A stretch of DNA of 64,000 nt from Muraenolepis orangiensis (GCA_027704905.1 CM051016.1:18121468-18185467), one strand, 5' to 3'; positions 31,256 to 48,074 are shown, counted from the stretch's first letter. Notes: generated by a model from the letters alone, not told the origin. A program made the numbers and translations.

Positions 31256-32335
31256 CTGCAGGAAGGAGAGAAGAACAACCGATAAGCTTTTCTTCAGTAA
31301 AAGTAAGTCAAGCAGAACTCAGCAGTGAGTACAATGTTGCATAAGTGTGTGAAAAACAAACGAATGAATGAAGTGAATCAAGACGGGAGAAGGGAGATGG
31401 AGAACGATGGAGGGAGGAAGAGAGAGAGGAAGGATGAGAGACATGGGAAGAGAGAGAGCAGTCAACAGATGGTGTCACAGTTCTGCTTGAGTACCATGAC
31501 ACAAGCAATTAGCGTGGGTTAGAAATGGCCAGACAAGACACACATACACACCAACAGGAACACCACGGGTACACATACACACCAACGGGAACACACTCCC
31601 TTTCACTCTCTCACCATCTCACATACTGTACATGGCAAACATTTGTGAGAACCACTGCACGACCAGTAGCAGGCCAGCAGCAAATCATTTTCCAACCAGA
31701 AATGAACTAGGACAGTGTTTGAATTCAATTTGAAAGTCAACTTTGTATCAAACTATCGTCAATAGTCAACGGGTTTATTTGAACCCTAATTCTTCCGAGC
31801 ATAGGCTCAATTAACATCACGTGTACAGTTCTGTCTTGCAGAGTTGGAGGAAGTCAGACAAAAGAGTGAAAACATGCAGCATTCATCACAGGAAGACTGC
31901 AGTGGAGTTTGGAACCCAGGGCATTGTAGCTGTAAGGCCTTGCCACACCAATCCCCTTCATAGTGTCCAGTGTGCTGATTCGGATCTCGCTGAAGCTAGT
32001 TGAAGGTAGCAGATTGATTTAGGGGCGGGGCTTAGAGCAGGTTATGCTCTCCAAAAATTCCATCATGCTTTTATGAGATTGTATCTGGATATACATACAA
32101 TAACAAACCGCATTGTTGGTACTTGTCTTTTAAATTCCAGTGGGTAAAATGAATACGCATTGAGGAAAAACAACATTTAAAATGAATTGGAATGATACAA
32201 AACTCAAAATAAAGTGAATATAATGTTTGTGTTGTGAAACCACATAGCACTCCTTTCTGCTATTCAAATCATTGTTTTACACCTTCACTTTCTGTAGGAC
32301 ACACAGGAGATAGGAGGGAGGGGGTTGTGCTGCTT

Positions 32336-32336
<1 letters not shown>

Positions 32337-32411
<75 letters not shown>
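32337..32411. repeat. (TG)n microsatellite
   Basis: About 37 perfect GT units. Confidence 0.96.
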
Positions 32412-32603
32412 CAAAGGATTTAATATCAAGCTATTGATTCTTACCGGGCCTGCCTAGACTTGCTGACAACAGTGAATCTCAATGACACCGCGGATCCCTC
32501 TCCACACACACACACGCGGCAGCCGTCACCTTGGCAACAGCAACATCACAGCACCCCCCCCACCCCCAATCGCAACACCATTCATCCCCAACCAGGTGGG
32601 GGG

Positions 32604-32770
<167 letters not shown>

Positions 32771-33684
32771 GAGAGGATTTCTGGTACCATGGGAACGGAT
32801 ATCAAATTCATCAGGCATTAAAAACATTTTTTTTTTTACTGCTGGGCTATCAGTGTCTCGGTCTCCCCACCAGCATCAGCACTTTAACCTCATGCATGAT
32901 TCAGCTGCTGGCTGGTCCTCGGCCCTTCCGTCCGTTTACAGTATGTACACGACCAAGCCCCCCTTATCCACCCCCTGATTGACCGTTGAGATATCGACCT
33001 GGGGGGGGGGTGGGGGGGGGCATGCCATCAGAGGCCATCATCACTAATTGACCCTCAAGAGAGGAGCAGAACCTCGCTGCCTGCCATCACTATCTTCTTC
33101 ATCCACAATAAGGGCTGAATATGGGTAAAAAATAAAAACAACATCAAATCATAATGTGATATGATAATGTGACATATGATTGACTAATACTATCAACAAT
33201 ACTATCCTATAAACAACAATATATAATACCTATGATATGCTATACTATACACTATTAACATTATATAATATGAACTACACTATAGCAATACTGTACACAA
33301 TAAAAAGAACAAATAAAGTGACGGATGATATATACATACAGTGAATAAGAGTGGGAATGTTGTCATTATTCACATGATCAACATTTGATCGTCACAGTTT
33401 TCATTTCCACTGAAAAACCCATTTGTGACGTGACGTTTGTGACCGTATCAGCCGCACTTGTAGGCGACTTGCGCATTGCACGGTGGATCATATTGTGATT
33501 CCAATGGCGTTTCAAATTAAATTATTATTGTCCAGCCCTGCCCACAATCCATCATCACACAATCGCCTCGCCACAGCGCTCCTTTGTGGTTCTTCTCCCC
33601 CATTGAACAATAACATAACATTTATGAAAAGATGGCCTCCAACTTTTGCCTCTTTCTGGAAAAACGCCCGAAAAGGAATCTATC

Positions 33685-33719
<35 letters not shown>

Positions 33720-33993
33720 CCGCCGTGTCTTTTTATTCTTGTTTTAATGACATGACATAAGGTTTGTAAGGAGTCCGTTCAAAGGAGACAAACTGTGAAG
33801 CCTTTTGGGTGGAAAGCAATTCCCTTTACTAGCGCCTTGTTGGGTGAGACTTTTCATACATACCGGGGGAAAGCTCTCTCAACGTATATATATAGCCCTG
33901 GCTTTGGTCCTTTTGGGTGTTCTTCCAGCTTCAAGCTTCGTTCAACGTCTTCCATCTATCTTTTCATTTGGTGCAAAAGTACCTCAACCGCTT

Positions 33994-34610
33994 CACCCGC
34001 AATGCATTAAAAAGACTTGTTGAACACGGACCAAGGCAATAAGCTTTAAGCGGCAATATGGCAATGATTATTTTATATATACGTACACCAAAAGAAAACA
34101 GAAAAAACTGCAAAAACGTGGAATCAAAGCATTTGGCACCAAGAGTTTTAATTATTCCCTGCTTCCATGCGGTCTGGTGGTCTGGTAGTGTACACGAGTT
34201 AGGCTCAAGTAAAGATGGAGCGAGAAGTACAACACAAAATAAAAGACAAAAAATATATAGTATCGTATTTATTTTTCTAAAATGTGTGTTGTTGGAAGGG
34301 CCCACTGCTTGCCTAAGCTGTCCACATTGAAAAACGCCCCAAAACACCTTAGTCAATGGCATCCGCTGGGTTCCACCTTCGTTAAATGAAGCCAACTTCT
34401 CTACTGGAGTCAGGAAGACGAACGGATGAGAGAAGGGTCCCTCTCCTGTCTTCTTTTGTTGTTGGTTGAGGATTTTTGCGCCACCCGTAACGCATTAAAA
34501 GACTTGTTGAACACGGACCAAGGCAAAAAGCTTTAAGCGGCAATATGGCACCTTAGTCCATGGCAATCGCTGGGTCCAGCTGTGCTTCGTTAAATGAAGC
34601 CAACTTCTCT
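33994..34610. repeat. Local duplication (about 130 bp unit, one copy split)
   Basis: Part a (GACTTGTTGAACACGGACCA, GCTTTAAGCGGCAATATGGC) occurs at 33994-34064 and 34482-34550. Part b (CACCTTAGTC..., GTTAAATGAAGCCAACTTCT) occurs at 34345-34402 and 34549-34610. In the second copy a and b are fused; in the first they are separated by 280 bp. Copies differ by a few substitutions and small indels. Confidence 0.88.
34397..34450. repeat. Copy of a luzp1 5' UTR segment
   Basis: CTACTGGAGTCAGGAAGACG and the following GGATGAGAGAA match 31137-31190 in the same orientation with one indel in the first 38 bp and lower identity after. Confidence 0.85.
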
Positions 34611-34643
34611 CTCTTGTCTCCCATAGAGCTGAGATGGTATCCG

Positions 34644-34835
<192 letters not shown>

Positions 34836-35420
34836 AGGTATACTACTTGGCTTAGTAAATGTCGCCTCAGCATGCTGTTGGAATTTGCCTAAACTGATCA
34901 TTTCTGGGATTCCCGATAAGATCGCGGCATTCTACAAAAGCAGGTTTAACTTGTTACGTTCTAAATGGCTCTCCAAATGCGACGCAGGTGGGGCCCATCA
35001 TGTCCTGGTAGGCACTGGTTCTCCCTCCCTCCCTCCCTCCATTCTTTCCCGGGCACGCACGGCCCGCGTGGCTGAGCGGGTGTTCTTAAGGGAGCGGCAG
35101 TGCTCAAGTGAGCCTGGCAAGGGCCCCGCCAGGCTGCCAAGCCAATCAACATACCTGGTTCCCCTCCACTCCCAGAGGCCAGGGGCCCCTCATTAGCTAC
35201 GTACAGAAGACACGCCAGGGCGGGGAGTCGTGGAGGGAGGAGGAGGAGGAGGAGGTGGAGAGGGGTATGATGATTGTTGCGAGTAATGGAAATGAGGGTT
35301 GAAGGAGAAAGTGGAGAGTAAAATGGTGTGACAGACGACCAACGAATTTTGCCCTTTTCCTCTGCTTTCTTTCCACTTTTCCAAAACCAGGATTCTCCCG
35401 GTCGGTGGTGGCGCTGCTGC

Positions 35421-35465
35421 GCGCACGCACGCACGCACGCACGCACGCACACGCACACGCACACA

Positions 35466-35560
<95 letters not shown>
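35421..35560. repeat. (GCAC)n then (CA)n compound microsatellite
   Basis: GCAC units 35421-35455, then CA with two CACC breaks (about 35475 and 35505). Confidence 0.95.
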
Positions 35561-35562
<2 letters not shown>

Positions 35563-36223
35563 CTTGACCGCAGGTGATTGCAATTACAGGATCCTTGCAT
35601 TCGTGGCACACAATCAAAGGGTGTGCGTGTGTGTGTGTGTGTGTGTGGCTGATTGGGCAAGAACAGGTTTGAGAAGGAGGGAGGAGGGAGAGAGAGAGAG
35701 GGAGGGAGGGAGGGAGGGAGGGAGGAGGAGAGCAAGGAGGGAGGTGTTGTGGATAGTTTCAACCTCAACCTGGTGTTATTCGCCGTGTCTATTGTGGAAA
35801 ACATGGAAGTACGGAGGGGGGGGGCAAAACCCCTTGTTGAACCGAGCACACAGTGGCCGGGACACTGCCAAAACCTCCATCTGGCCGTCCGGGGCAAACG
35901 GAAAAAACTTTTTTTTTGCTCTCACTTTTGTGTTAAACCTGCTGTTTGGATTGGAGTTAAGGTTCAACAACGGAAAACGGAAAACTCTGGGCGAAGCGGC
36001 ACGATGAGCGATTCCCACTGACAAAACTTTACAGCCGCAGTTCAAATCTATAACTCGGCCGCAACGCGCAAAATAAAAACATTAAATGAGAAGCATGTAT
36101 CGTATCGCACGCAGAGCTGTGAACAGCTGTCCGCTGCTGCTGTTCTGGCACCTTCCGCTTCATGGAATCTGGACAGGAAGGTCTCCCCTTGACCTCTGTT
36201 TCTCCCACCCACCCCCCCCCACC

Positions 36224-36260
<37 letters not shown>

Positions 36261-36412
36261 AAATGTGTGTGTTTCAGTGGCCTTCCACAAGGGATGCAGG
36301 AGAGAACAGGGAGTGCCAGGAGAGGCTGTGGAGCCAGAAAGACAGACCACAGGCCGAGGTTCCTGGGGAGGAGGAGTCAACCTGCCAGCCGACAGCAGGA
36401 GGAAGTGGATAA

Positions 36413-36511
36413 TAGAAGTCGAGAGAGAGAGAGGCATCCAGAGAGAGAGAGACAGACAGACGGAGGCAGAGAGAGAGACAGACAGACAGAGGCAGAGAGA
36501 GAGAGGCATCC

Positions 36512-36543
<32 letters not shown>

Positions 36544-37190
36544 CAGAGAGAGAGACAGACAGACAGAGGCAGAGAGAGAGAGGCATCCAGAGAGAGAGAG
36601 ACAGACAGACGGAGGCAGAGAGAGAGAGGCATCCAGAGAGAGAGAGACAGACAGACGGAGGCAGAGAGAGAGACAGAGACAGAGGCAGAGAGAGAGAGGC
36701 ATCCAGAGAGAGAGAGACAGACAGACGGAGGCAGAGAGAGAGACAGACAGACAGACGCAGAGAGAGAGAGGCATCCAGAGAGAGAGAGACAGACAGACGG
36801 AGGCAGAGAGAGAGACAGACAGACAGAGGCAGAGAGAGAGAGGCATCCAGAGAGAGAGAGACAGACAGACGGAGGCAGAGAGAGAGACAGACAGACAGAG
36901 GCAGAGAGAGAGAGAGACAGACAGACGGAGGCAGAGAGAGAGACAGACAGACAGAGGCAGAGAGAGAGAGGCATCCAGAGAGAGAGACAGACAGACGGAG
37001 GCAGAGAGAGAGACAGACAGACAGAGGCAGAGAGAGAGAGGCATCCAGAGAGAGAGACAGACAGACGGAGGCAGAGAGAGAGACAGACAGACAGAGGCAG
37101 AGAGAGAGAGGCATCCAGAGAGAGAGACAGACAGACGGAGGCAGAGAGAGAGAGACAGACCGAGAGAGAAGTTGATTCAGAGAGAGAGAG
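36413..37190. repeat. GA-rich higher-order minisatellite, about 70-bp period
   Basis: Alternating modules GAGAGGCATCCAGAGAGAGA and GACAGACAGACGGAGGCAGA / GACAGACAGACAGAGGCAGA, about ten to eleven cycles with deletions in some. All frames stay open as Arg/Glu/Thr/Gln repeats and are not genes. Confidence 0.93.
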
Positions 37191-37225
37191 AGAGAGACAG
37201 GGTTATGTTTCTACAGTATACAACC

Positions 37226-37406
37226 AATTTCCTTACACTTTTAGCCAAAGTCACTTACGGTGAATTGAAATATATCTAGTAAATAAAGGAGCGGGTAGGG
37301 GTTCCGGCCAATGCCGCTCAAGGAGACCCTACAGGCAGTCTGTGGACATTGGGGTTCAAACACAGAACCTTTCGGGCTAACCACCACTAGCCTATCCTGC
37401 ACCCCA
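37226..37406 (-). mobile_element. tRNA-derived SINE, reverse orientation
   Basis: Read on the - strand: A-box-like TAGGCTAGTGGTGG, B box GGTTCTGTGTTTGAACCCC, then AATGTCCACAGACTGCCTGT and an L2-like tail GTAAGTGACTTTGGCTAAAA. Same family as the copy at 22271-22452. Confidence 0.82.
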
Positions 37407-37654
37407 AACAACACGAGAGAGAGAAAGAGAGAGAGAGAATATATTCTAGTCCCCGGGGCCAACCATACCAACCAGAGGGGGTTTGGATGTGTTGAAGAGG
37501 CCCATCTAACCCTTTCTTTTCCTGGTCTACTGCACACGCACTCGCACAAACACACAGCAAGTTACAATCTTACACCATATCATTAGGGCTCTAGCCACTC
37601 TTTTCCTGCCTTGCCATTGCTTCCAGTACATTCTGTTCTCTCATATATATATAA

Positions 37655-37697
<43 letters not shown>

Positions 37698-37843
37698 GAG
37701 TGAGGATTCTCTCCTTCCCCAATCTTGCACTTGATGTTACTTTGGAACGATAGTTAATAGGGGGTCTTGGAGGATGACAAAGACCCGACCACAGCTCTAT
37801 GTGGTAGGTCACCGCCAGTGTGTTTGCATGAATACATAACAGA

Positions 37844-37845
<2 letters not shown>

Positions 37846-37939
<94 letters not shown>
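37846..37939. repeat. (TG)n microsatellite
   Basis: About 47 perfect TG units. Confidence 0.97.
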
Positions 37940-37940
<1 letters not shown>

Positions 37941-38160
37941 GGCGCGGCATACAAGTTAGCCACAAGACGGTGGAGAGACCTGACGCTCGTCCTGCATATT
38001 TTTTTTTCCACTTTTTCCAAGAAAGAGAAAACCGGCATCCCATAATGTTGGGTTTTGCCGTTTCCTGTGCTGTCATGTCACTTTTTTTTCTCTCCCTTTT
38101 TTACTTGTTAGCTTTGAGTCGCTTCTGGAAAAAGAAAAGAACAGCAGTGTGGCATTTCGG

Positions 38161-38193
38161 CACACACACACACACACACACACACCACACACA
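38161..38193. repeat. (CA)n microsatellite, short
   Basis: About 16 CA units with one CACC break. Confidence 0.93.
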
Positions 38194-39549
38194 AAAAGAA
38201 TTGGCCTGAGGAACTGAGAAGCCAGTAAAACAATAACTATATCAAATGTCAAATTTATATTGGGGAGAAATATATGATAAAAACCGGGGACAGCTTTCAC
38301 TGAAAGTCAAACAAGAAAAAAAACGTCCTGCCTTTGGGTTTCACTCGTCTCAAAATCAACAACAAATTGTTTTTAAAAATAATGACTTACTCCCTTCTAA
38401 CAACTTTCTGGTACAATGCTAACGCGCCAAGTATATCCTTCCCCCCGGTTTGAGTCCTTGGTTTCAGTCGGTTGGTTATCGTGCCTCCGTCCGCCCGGGC
38501 CTTTCCAAGAACGACAGCAATTTCTACGAACGGTTTGTCTTCTTTGGGGTTTTTTTTCGAATAGCAACACAGAAAAGAGACAGCCTTATATTTTTGTTTT
38601 GGTTTTGTCACAGAACCAAAAGAAAGAGAGAGAAGGAAAAGGAGATGCCAACATTTAAATGATAGAGGAGAAGAGATAAAAGAAGAGATGACCGGGCCTG
38701 AACCGGCCCAGTACCGGCTTGGCCAGCAGAGGGCCAGCACAGAGCCGGCAGAGGGCCAGTGAGGTTGGTGCATGACCTTGGGTCGAAAACTGACATTGAA
38801 AGACAGCACTGAAGATCCAAATACTTAAATAGCCCACATTAAAAGACCTATGAGAAGTACATAAGGTACCAGAGAGCCCCCCCCGGAGAGCCCCCCCATA
38901 CCTCCGCCACACCAACAAGTCGGCCGGATCTGGATTCGGATCTGGATCTGCGCCAAAATTGAATCGACTGTTCCTTGGCCCATAGGCAATCTAACCAGCA
39001 CGTTTCGTTTTTTTTTGTTGAAGTTATCTAACTAAAAGACAAACAGACCGGGGTGAAAACATAACCTCCGGTCCATCTATGATGTAAATACAGAAAAAGG
39101 CCCTTCAGCGTACCCACTCATAGCCCATGTGCCATGCCTGTACTTTCATCCCAATGCTAGGAGTGCTAACCTCACTCCGCTGTCCCTGGTTTATATCCCT
39201 GTTATGCAATCCAGTGCTCCCACCGACGAGGCTTCTTTCATGGTGGTGCGCCCCACTAGAATGAACACTACCACTAAACAGAGCAGAGGAAGTGGGTCTC
39301 TCCAGGCTGCGACAGAGTGCTGGTTTCCAGGGTTACGCAGCCCCCTCCCCCCCCCCCCCGCTTCCACCCAAAAAAAAAAAACCCCATTGGTCTAGAAATG
39401 GCATCTTGTTATTGGGAGGCTGTAACTATCCCCCCACCCAGCTTCCTTACTTACTCACTCAATTTCCTCTCACGCACAAGCTGGTAAGACAACAGCAACA
39501 AGAATATTGCAAACAGGAAAGAGCTGGATCAAGTTGGCAGAACAGCGAT
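38194..39549. other. Unique non-coding DNA
   Basis: No gene, mobile element or tandem array recognised apart from C/A runs at 39349-39382. The stretch 38695-38760 repeats GAGGGCCAG-type words around GCCGGC, without a clear unit. Confidence 0.6.
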
Positions 39550-39760
<211 letters not shown>

Positions 39761-39832
39761 CTAGGTTCTGCTGCCTGAACTGTTGGTGAGTATATAAGAG
39801 GTGATCCGTTAGGATGGATGGGGTGAGGAGAA

Positions 39833-39979
<147 letters not shown>

Positions 39980-40773
39980 TTTGGCATTCTCTCTTCATGA
40001 CCTAAATGTGGAGTTTTAAACAGAATGAGTGGAGAGTCCCTTGAGCCACTGGTCCTGATCTAAGCCCTGGCAGTGGAGCAGGAAGAGGAAGAGGAGGAGG
40101 AGAGAGACAGTTTTAGACCCTGAACACTGCTGCTGGGGGGAGTGTGGGGAGACGTGGGGAGACGGGGGAGACGGGGGGGGTTGTGGGGTATTAGGGGCTC
40201 TATTTTAAACTCATCAGCAACCCAAAAAAGAAAATCAAACAGCCGGAGCCAGTCAGTGCACCTGGAGAGACTCCGAGAACCGACGCGTCGGCACTAGAGC
40301 AGAACGCCGTGTGCACCTAACGGGACAAACCTCACACACGTGTCCCGTGTTCAATAATGAAGTCTCCCAACGTCTTCATTACGACGGACCCTGTTCTCGG
40401 GAGGCGTCTCCAGGGGGAGGAGGAGGAGGACAAACACGGGTGTCTCCATTAACACCAATTATGGTGGTCTGCTCCTTTCATGCAGCAGGCAGGCCACCGG
40501 TAGCAGACTTATCTCCCCCTAGTTTAGTCTAGCGCTCGTTCCCCGATACCTGAAGGGAGCCAGCCCCGTAATTAGCGTTGTGAGTGACACGCGCGTTGAT
40601 CCTTTAGACGACAACGCCTCTGGGAAAAGGGAGTCTGTTGTCTCGACCACCGGCACGGTCGTCGTATTTCTTTATTGTGTCTCGATGGCAAAAAAGCTAA
40701 ATATGTGGAATGACTGAGAGGTGATATCAGAAACATGATCACATATTGGACAAACACGCCACTGCACGCAGAC

Positions 40774-40988
<215 letters not shown>

Positions 40989-41465
40989 GTTGGTAGGGCA
41001 GGATATAGAGGGAAAGTGATGAAAGACTCAGGATAAGGGAAACCACAGGAAATTCAGACCAAATCCTACAAAGTGAGTGAACCAAAAGGGGAGAGCGGGG
41101 GGGGGGGGGGGGGACTAATCAGAATGGCCTTCTGTTATTAGACAGCGCTTTCATCTTCTGTGTGGTGCATTAATGCAATCCAATGTGTGCATTTGCCCAA
41201 TTACAGATGGACGATGAAAAAGGACTTTAGACATTAGACAGTCTGGTTGTGTGTCATGTGCAGCAGGGCTTGATGCAGGCATTTCCCTGGCTTTGTTTCC
41301 AAAACAAAAAGCCAGCGACTGAATGGACCGCTGTGAAAGACATGGGTATCGCTAGTGGCCATGCAGGTCATCAGGGGACAAAGATCACTGCTTTCAGTGT
41401 CATCCATGTCTGAGCAGTTTAGTCTAAACTCGCATGTGTTAATAGGAGATGAATGGCAATTATAA

Positions 41466-41647
<182 letters not shown>

Positions 41648-42904
41648 TGGAGGACAAAAAGCATGCACACAAAACAACATGTCATGAGGGGCACATACAG
41701 GTACCAGACCATGATACCTGCTGGTGGGTGCTGGAACCTCCATACAATATCAACAAGGGCTAAGGCAGGGGTGGACATTAATTGAGACTTGTGATCAGCT
41801 GTTTCGAGTGTCAGGGTCCGGGCTGCCCCTTGGCATGTCGACCCATTGGCTCTTCATTTGGATCAAACCTAAACATGTGTCCTCCCTCTGCAGAGCTCTG
41901 ACCTAGCAGCACACCGTTCCCTGGTTAGCATTCCCCAACCGGTCTGGAAACATGTAGATGTAGAAGTATGTAAACACACAGACACACACACAAAGAGATG
42001 TGGTTTTTCATGGTGTGCATTCAAAATACAAAACATTCCTGCTTGCTTCATTTAAATGAAGTGAAATTCAAGTAGTCTGATATTAACCCAGTACCATAGG
42101 CCAATGGAAGGAAGCAGTCCTGAATAATATATATATATATATATCATTTTTTTTTTTTTATCAGGAAATATTTCCCAGCGCCAGGTCAGACACCTGACGT
42201 GGTCGTCACAGTGGTGTTAAGAAGACAACTCTCAACTCCTTATATAGCCCGGCAACTGGCATCCATCCCTTTCTGCCATTTTATACCCGGTGTGCTTGCA
42301 ATACACTGTGTGTGCCTACACTTTCTACGTCACTGCAGTGATCCCTCATGGAAAAGTTAAGTGAGTTTACTTATTCCGAAATGAAGCCAAGACAGTTTGT
42401 TGTTGGCTGATAGTTTCTGCAGATACACCTCAGCAAGCTTAGCCTTAAAACAACACGAAACTACTGCTTACCCTGGAATTGGCAATTATGACGGGGGGAG
42501 AAGAGAGAGAGAGCGAGAGAGAGCGAGAGAGACAGACACAGAAAGAGAGAGAGACGGATGTGGTATGTGTGTATGTTTCCACTCGCTAGTAAGGGGGGGG
42601 GGGGGGGGATGTTGTAGGAAGTTGTTCTGGTGAAGCCCCAGCATGGAAGAGGAGCTTGCGGGAGGTGCCGTTAGTCACGGCTATTTATCGCATCTCCCCC
42701 TGCCGCACGCGCGCGCACGCACACACACACGCACACGCACACGCACGTTGCGTATGACATCATCCATGTGAGCCAGGCCGCCCCTGGGGGCGAGCGGTCT
42801 CAGATGCAACACAGGTCCGCCGCCCGGGACAGCGAAGCACATCGGGAAAGCTTAACCCTGATCGAGGAAGACCAGTAGGAAATGTGGACTATCCATGTCA
42901 TTTA

Positions 42905-43175
42905 GTTAGTGGAGACGCTTTTTAAGCCAAGGTGACTTGGAGTGAATTTAGATACGTCGTTCAGGATGTCATTGATATGTCATTAAGGAGCAGATAAGGG
43001 TTTAGGCATTTTACTCAATGATGCCGGTCAAGAGCCGGTCAAGCAACAGTCAACAATATAGATTCACAATAAATAGGGTGCGGGCATTGGGGATCAAAAC
43101 CAGGTACCTGGTATCTGGCTGGGAGTGGAACACTACGCCATGGTCCCTATCCACTACGTTCCTGAAAGAAGAAGC
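42905..43175 (-). mobile_element. SINE with L2-like tail, reverse orientation
   Basis: The + strand starts GACGCTTTTTAAGCCAAGGTGACTTGG, a degraded reverse complement of the CAAGT..GCTTTGGATAAAAGCGTC tail. On the - strand there is an A-box-like TAGTGGATAGGGACCATGG and a B box GGTTTTGATCCCC. A different subfamily from the copies at 22.3 and 37.3 kb. Confidence 0.7.
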
Positions 43176-43505
43176 AGCCAATCCCACATATCCCAAATAA
43201 AACAAACAGACTTGGGCATCATCCACTTTCCATTCCCCCCCACACAACAACAAACCTGAATGATTTCTCTACCGTCTACCATAAAGCCAGCGGAGGAGGA
43301 GAGAAAGAGACTTTCTCTTCTTTCTCCGGGCCCGTGGCCCCCCTTTTTACCAGATAGCCGTTAACGGTGAGGACAAACACTGGCCTCGCTATTTAAAGCC
43401 ACTCCATACAGCTGTTCAAACAACGCCGGTTTCGGCGCACAACGTCAGCCGAAGCGCTTACGGGATGACTCAGTGGTTCCACCACTACATGGGTTCGTTA
43501 ACTGG

Positions 43506-44024
<519 letters not shown>

Positions 44025-44935
44025 ACGTTATGTGATGATGACCTGCTCACAGAGGAATGTGTGTGTGTCCTCATTTCTCACACACACTCACAATAAAAAA
44101 AAAAAACAGGAGACACACAACGACGACAACAACAACAACATCAACACAGGCGAAACGCCGCAATGACTTACATTCGATACAGAGAGTGATTCAACCGCCG
44201 CTTAATGACTTCTCCGCACGCCTGCTTGGTTCTGTGTGTCGAGTGTGAGAAAGAAAGAAGAAGGAGATAAACAGAACGAGAAACAAAGAAGACCAGAAGA
44301 GTGTGAAGTGTGTGGGATGTTGTCGGTTGTGTGTTTTCCAACACCCGCAACTCTGCGTTTGCTTTGGCGAAGAAGACGGAGCTAAAACACTAAACCGCTA
44401 AATCCAACTGTTCCCCGCTGCCATGTCCCCCGAGGGTCATACTGTATCTTTAAACACGGACAGACTTTGAACACCGGTCGTCAGGCTTATGATGGGTCGT
44501 CTCATGCCATATATAAACACAGAGTCGTTAAATAAACAGCAGCGCTGTGTGAACACAGCCAACCGAGTTACTGAATGCCAGGTTATGAGCAGGTGAAAGT
44601 GTCTTTCCCGAGAAGTGGTTCCTACTTCCTCATAGCTTATCATCCATATGCCATGGAGTTGTGAACAAGCTATTCAGAGTTTGAGGGGACATGCTTGTTC
44701 TATGACAAAAGAAAAACACAAGCGTTTGCTGATGGACTCGATGGATTGATCGCTGATGGAATTTCATATATTGGGGTTGTACCGTCAAAGCAATAGGGAT
44801 GTATTGGAAACGCCTTATTGTTTATTCTCTTCTCTCTACACCCCCCCCCCCCCCCTCTACCAAACGCTCTCATCCTCTCTCCCACAAGGCTCACGTGACC
44901 TTGATCTTTATCCCTCCCCATCCTATCCCTCACCT

Positions 44936-45265
44936 CCTTCTCCCTCCCTCCTCTATCTCCACCCTGCTCACCCTCCTCTATCTCCACCCTGCTCACCCTC
45001 CTCTATCTCCACACTGCTCACCCTCCTCTATCTCCACCCTGCTCACCCTCCTCTATCGCCACCCTGCTCACCCTCCTCTATCTCCACCCTGCTCACCCTC
45101 CTCTCTCTCCACCCTGCTCACCCTCCTCTCTCTCCACCCTGCTCACCCTCCTCTCTCCCACCTGCTCACCCTCCTCTCTCTCCACCCTGCTCACCCTCCT
45201 CTCTCTCCACCCTGCTCACCCTCCTCTATCTCCACCCTGCTCACCCTCCTCTATCTCCACCCCAC
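44936..45265. repeat. 25-bp CT-rich minisatellite, about 13 copies
   Basis: Unit CACCCTGCTCACCCTCCTCT plus ATCTC. Variants CTCTCTC and ATCGC. Open in all frames with a 25-residue period; not a gene. Confidence 0.94.
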
Positions 45266-45519
45266 CCAATCCTCCTCCAGAGGAGGAGTGAGCGGGTCCT
45301 TTATCCTCTGTGATGGATGGAGGGGTTCCACCTCAAGAACCCATGCCTGGCGACGTTGCACTCCAGAACCACGCACAATTGCAATACTGGCGGCCATGAG
45401 CTCTCACTGCGCCATGAGCCCATTCTGTTGTCGAAAGCCCTCGACAAAACACGATTTCTCAATCTCCGTTGTGGGACCGCTGAATATGAGGGAGATGTAC
45501 TGTATTCAGGGTGGTGCAG

Positions 45520-45521
<2 letters not shown>

Positions 45522-45579
<58 letters not shown>
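45522..45579. repeat. (TG)n microsatellite
   Basis: About 29 perfect units followed by an AG-rich stretch to 45645. Confidence 0.95.
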
Positions 45580-45580
<1 letters not shown>

Positions 45581-45920
45581 TCTAACAGACAGAGAGAGAG
45601 AGAGAAGGAGCGAAGGAGAGAGGGAGCGAAGGAGAGAGAGAGAGACCTCAGGGTACAGGGAAGGAAGCGTGGCGCCGCCTTTAGTGCCCAACAGGAAGTC
45701 TTCTCACAAAGAGAAGGAGGAGGGGGGTGGAATGGGGGGGGCGAGGGGGCAGTTAAAGAAGAAGAAGACGACGAAGAGGACTACGGAGACAGAAGGAGGA
45801 AAAACAAAAAAATATATTGTGAAGGCAAATGTGTCTGTAGGGGCACCTTGGAATCCTGAACATACTCAGTGCTAAATGCATTTCCTCTTCCTGAAAAACA
45901 GGATCCAGCACGGATCCCGT

Positions 45921-46070
<150 letters not shown>

Positions 46071-46683
46071 CTTACTTTATCAAAGCATCTAATGGATGGC
46101 ATGAACTACAGTCCTCCTGGTCCCAAAAACGTCTCCATCCTGTATGAAGACACACACACACACACACACACAAGGTTCTTAGTAATATTGCACTGTGGAG
46201 AGACAAGCTCAGTATAACGTCGAGATAGACCCTCAACATACCATCTTTTGACCGCTGTTATGTTTGGCAGCCCGGCCCGCTGGGCCCATGATGCCGCAGG
46301 CCGGGCTGACAAAGCCATCACTGTGAGTGGAAGGGCCCACAGTCGGGCGAACACACAGTATGAATGACCTAACTGCAGCTCTGATATGACACAGGCACAT
46401 GTGCGCACACATACACATATGTGCACGTGCCCATGCGCGCGCGCACACACAGGCTTTGCAATAGGCTCATGCATGAGCAGGCAAAACTGTTTTGGCTGCG
46501 ACAACACAAGGGCTCTATTCACTGTACTCTGGCAGGAGACTGCGGAAGGCATCTCTGCCCTAACCATAATGCACACACACACACACAGAGTAATACACGC
46601 ACACACGGAAAGACACATAAACACACAAACCGTTGTCATAATCATGGTCACCGGCCCAACTCTCATCTGTTGTTGTTGTGAAA

Positions 46684-48074
<1,391 letters not shown>

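Noticed and set aside
35041..35130. GC-rich stretch with GCCTGGC/GCCAGGC hairpin as a luzp1 promoter
   Set aside because: No supporting transcription start or exon donor could be identified.
36048..37263. 300-plus-aa Arg/Glu and Leu/Ser ORFs
   Set aside because: Translation of the GA-rich minisatellite in several frames and both strands.
44756..45875. 185-aa and 358-aa Pro/Leu-rich ORFs
   Set aside because: Mostly the 25-bp CT-rich minisatellite and TG/GA repeats; no homology recognised.
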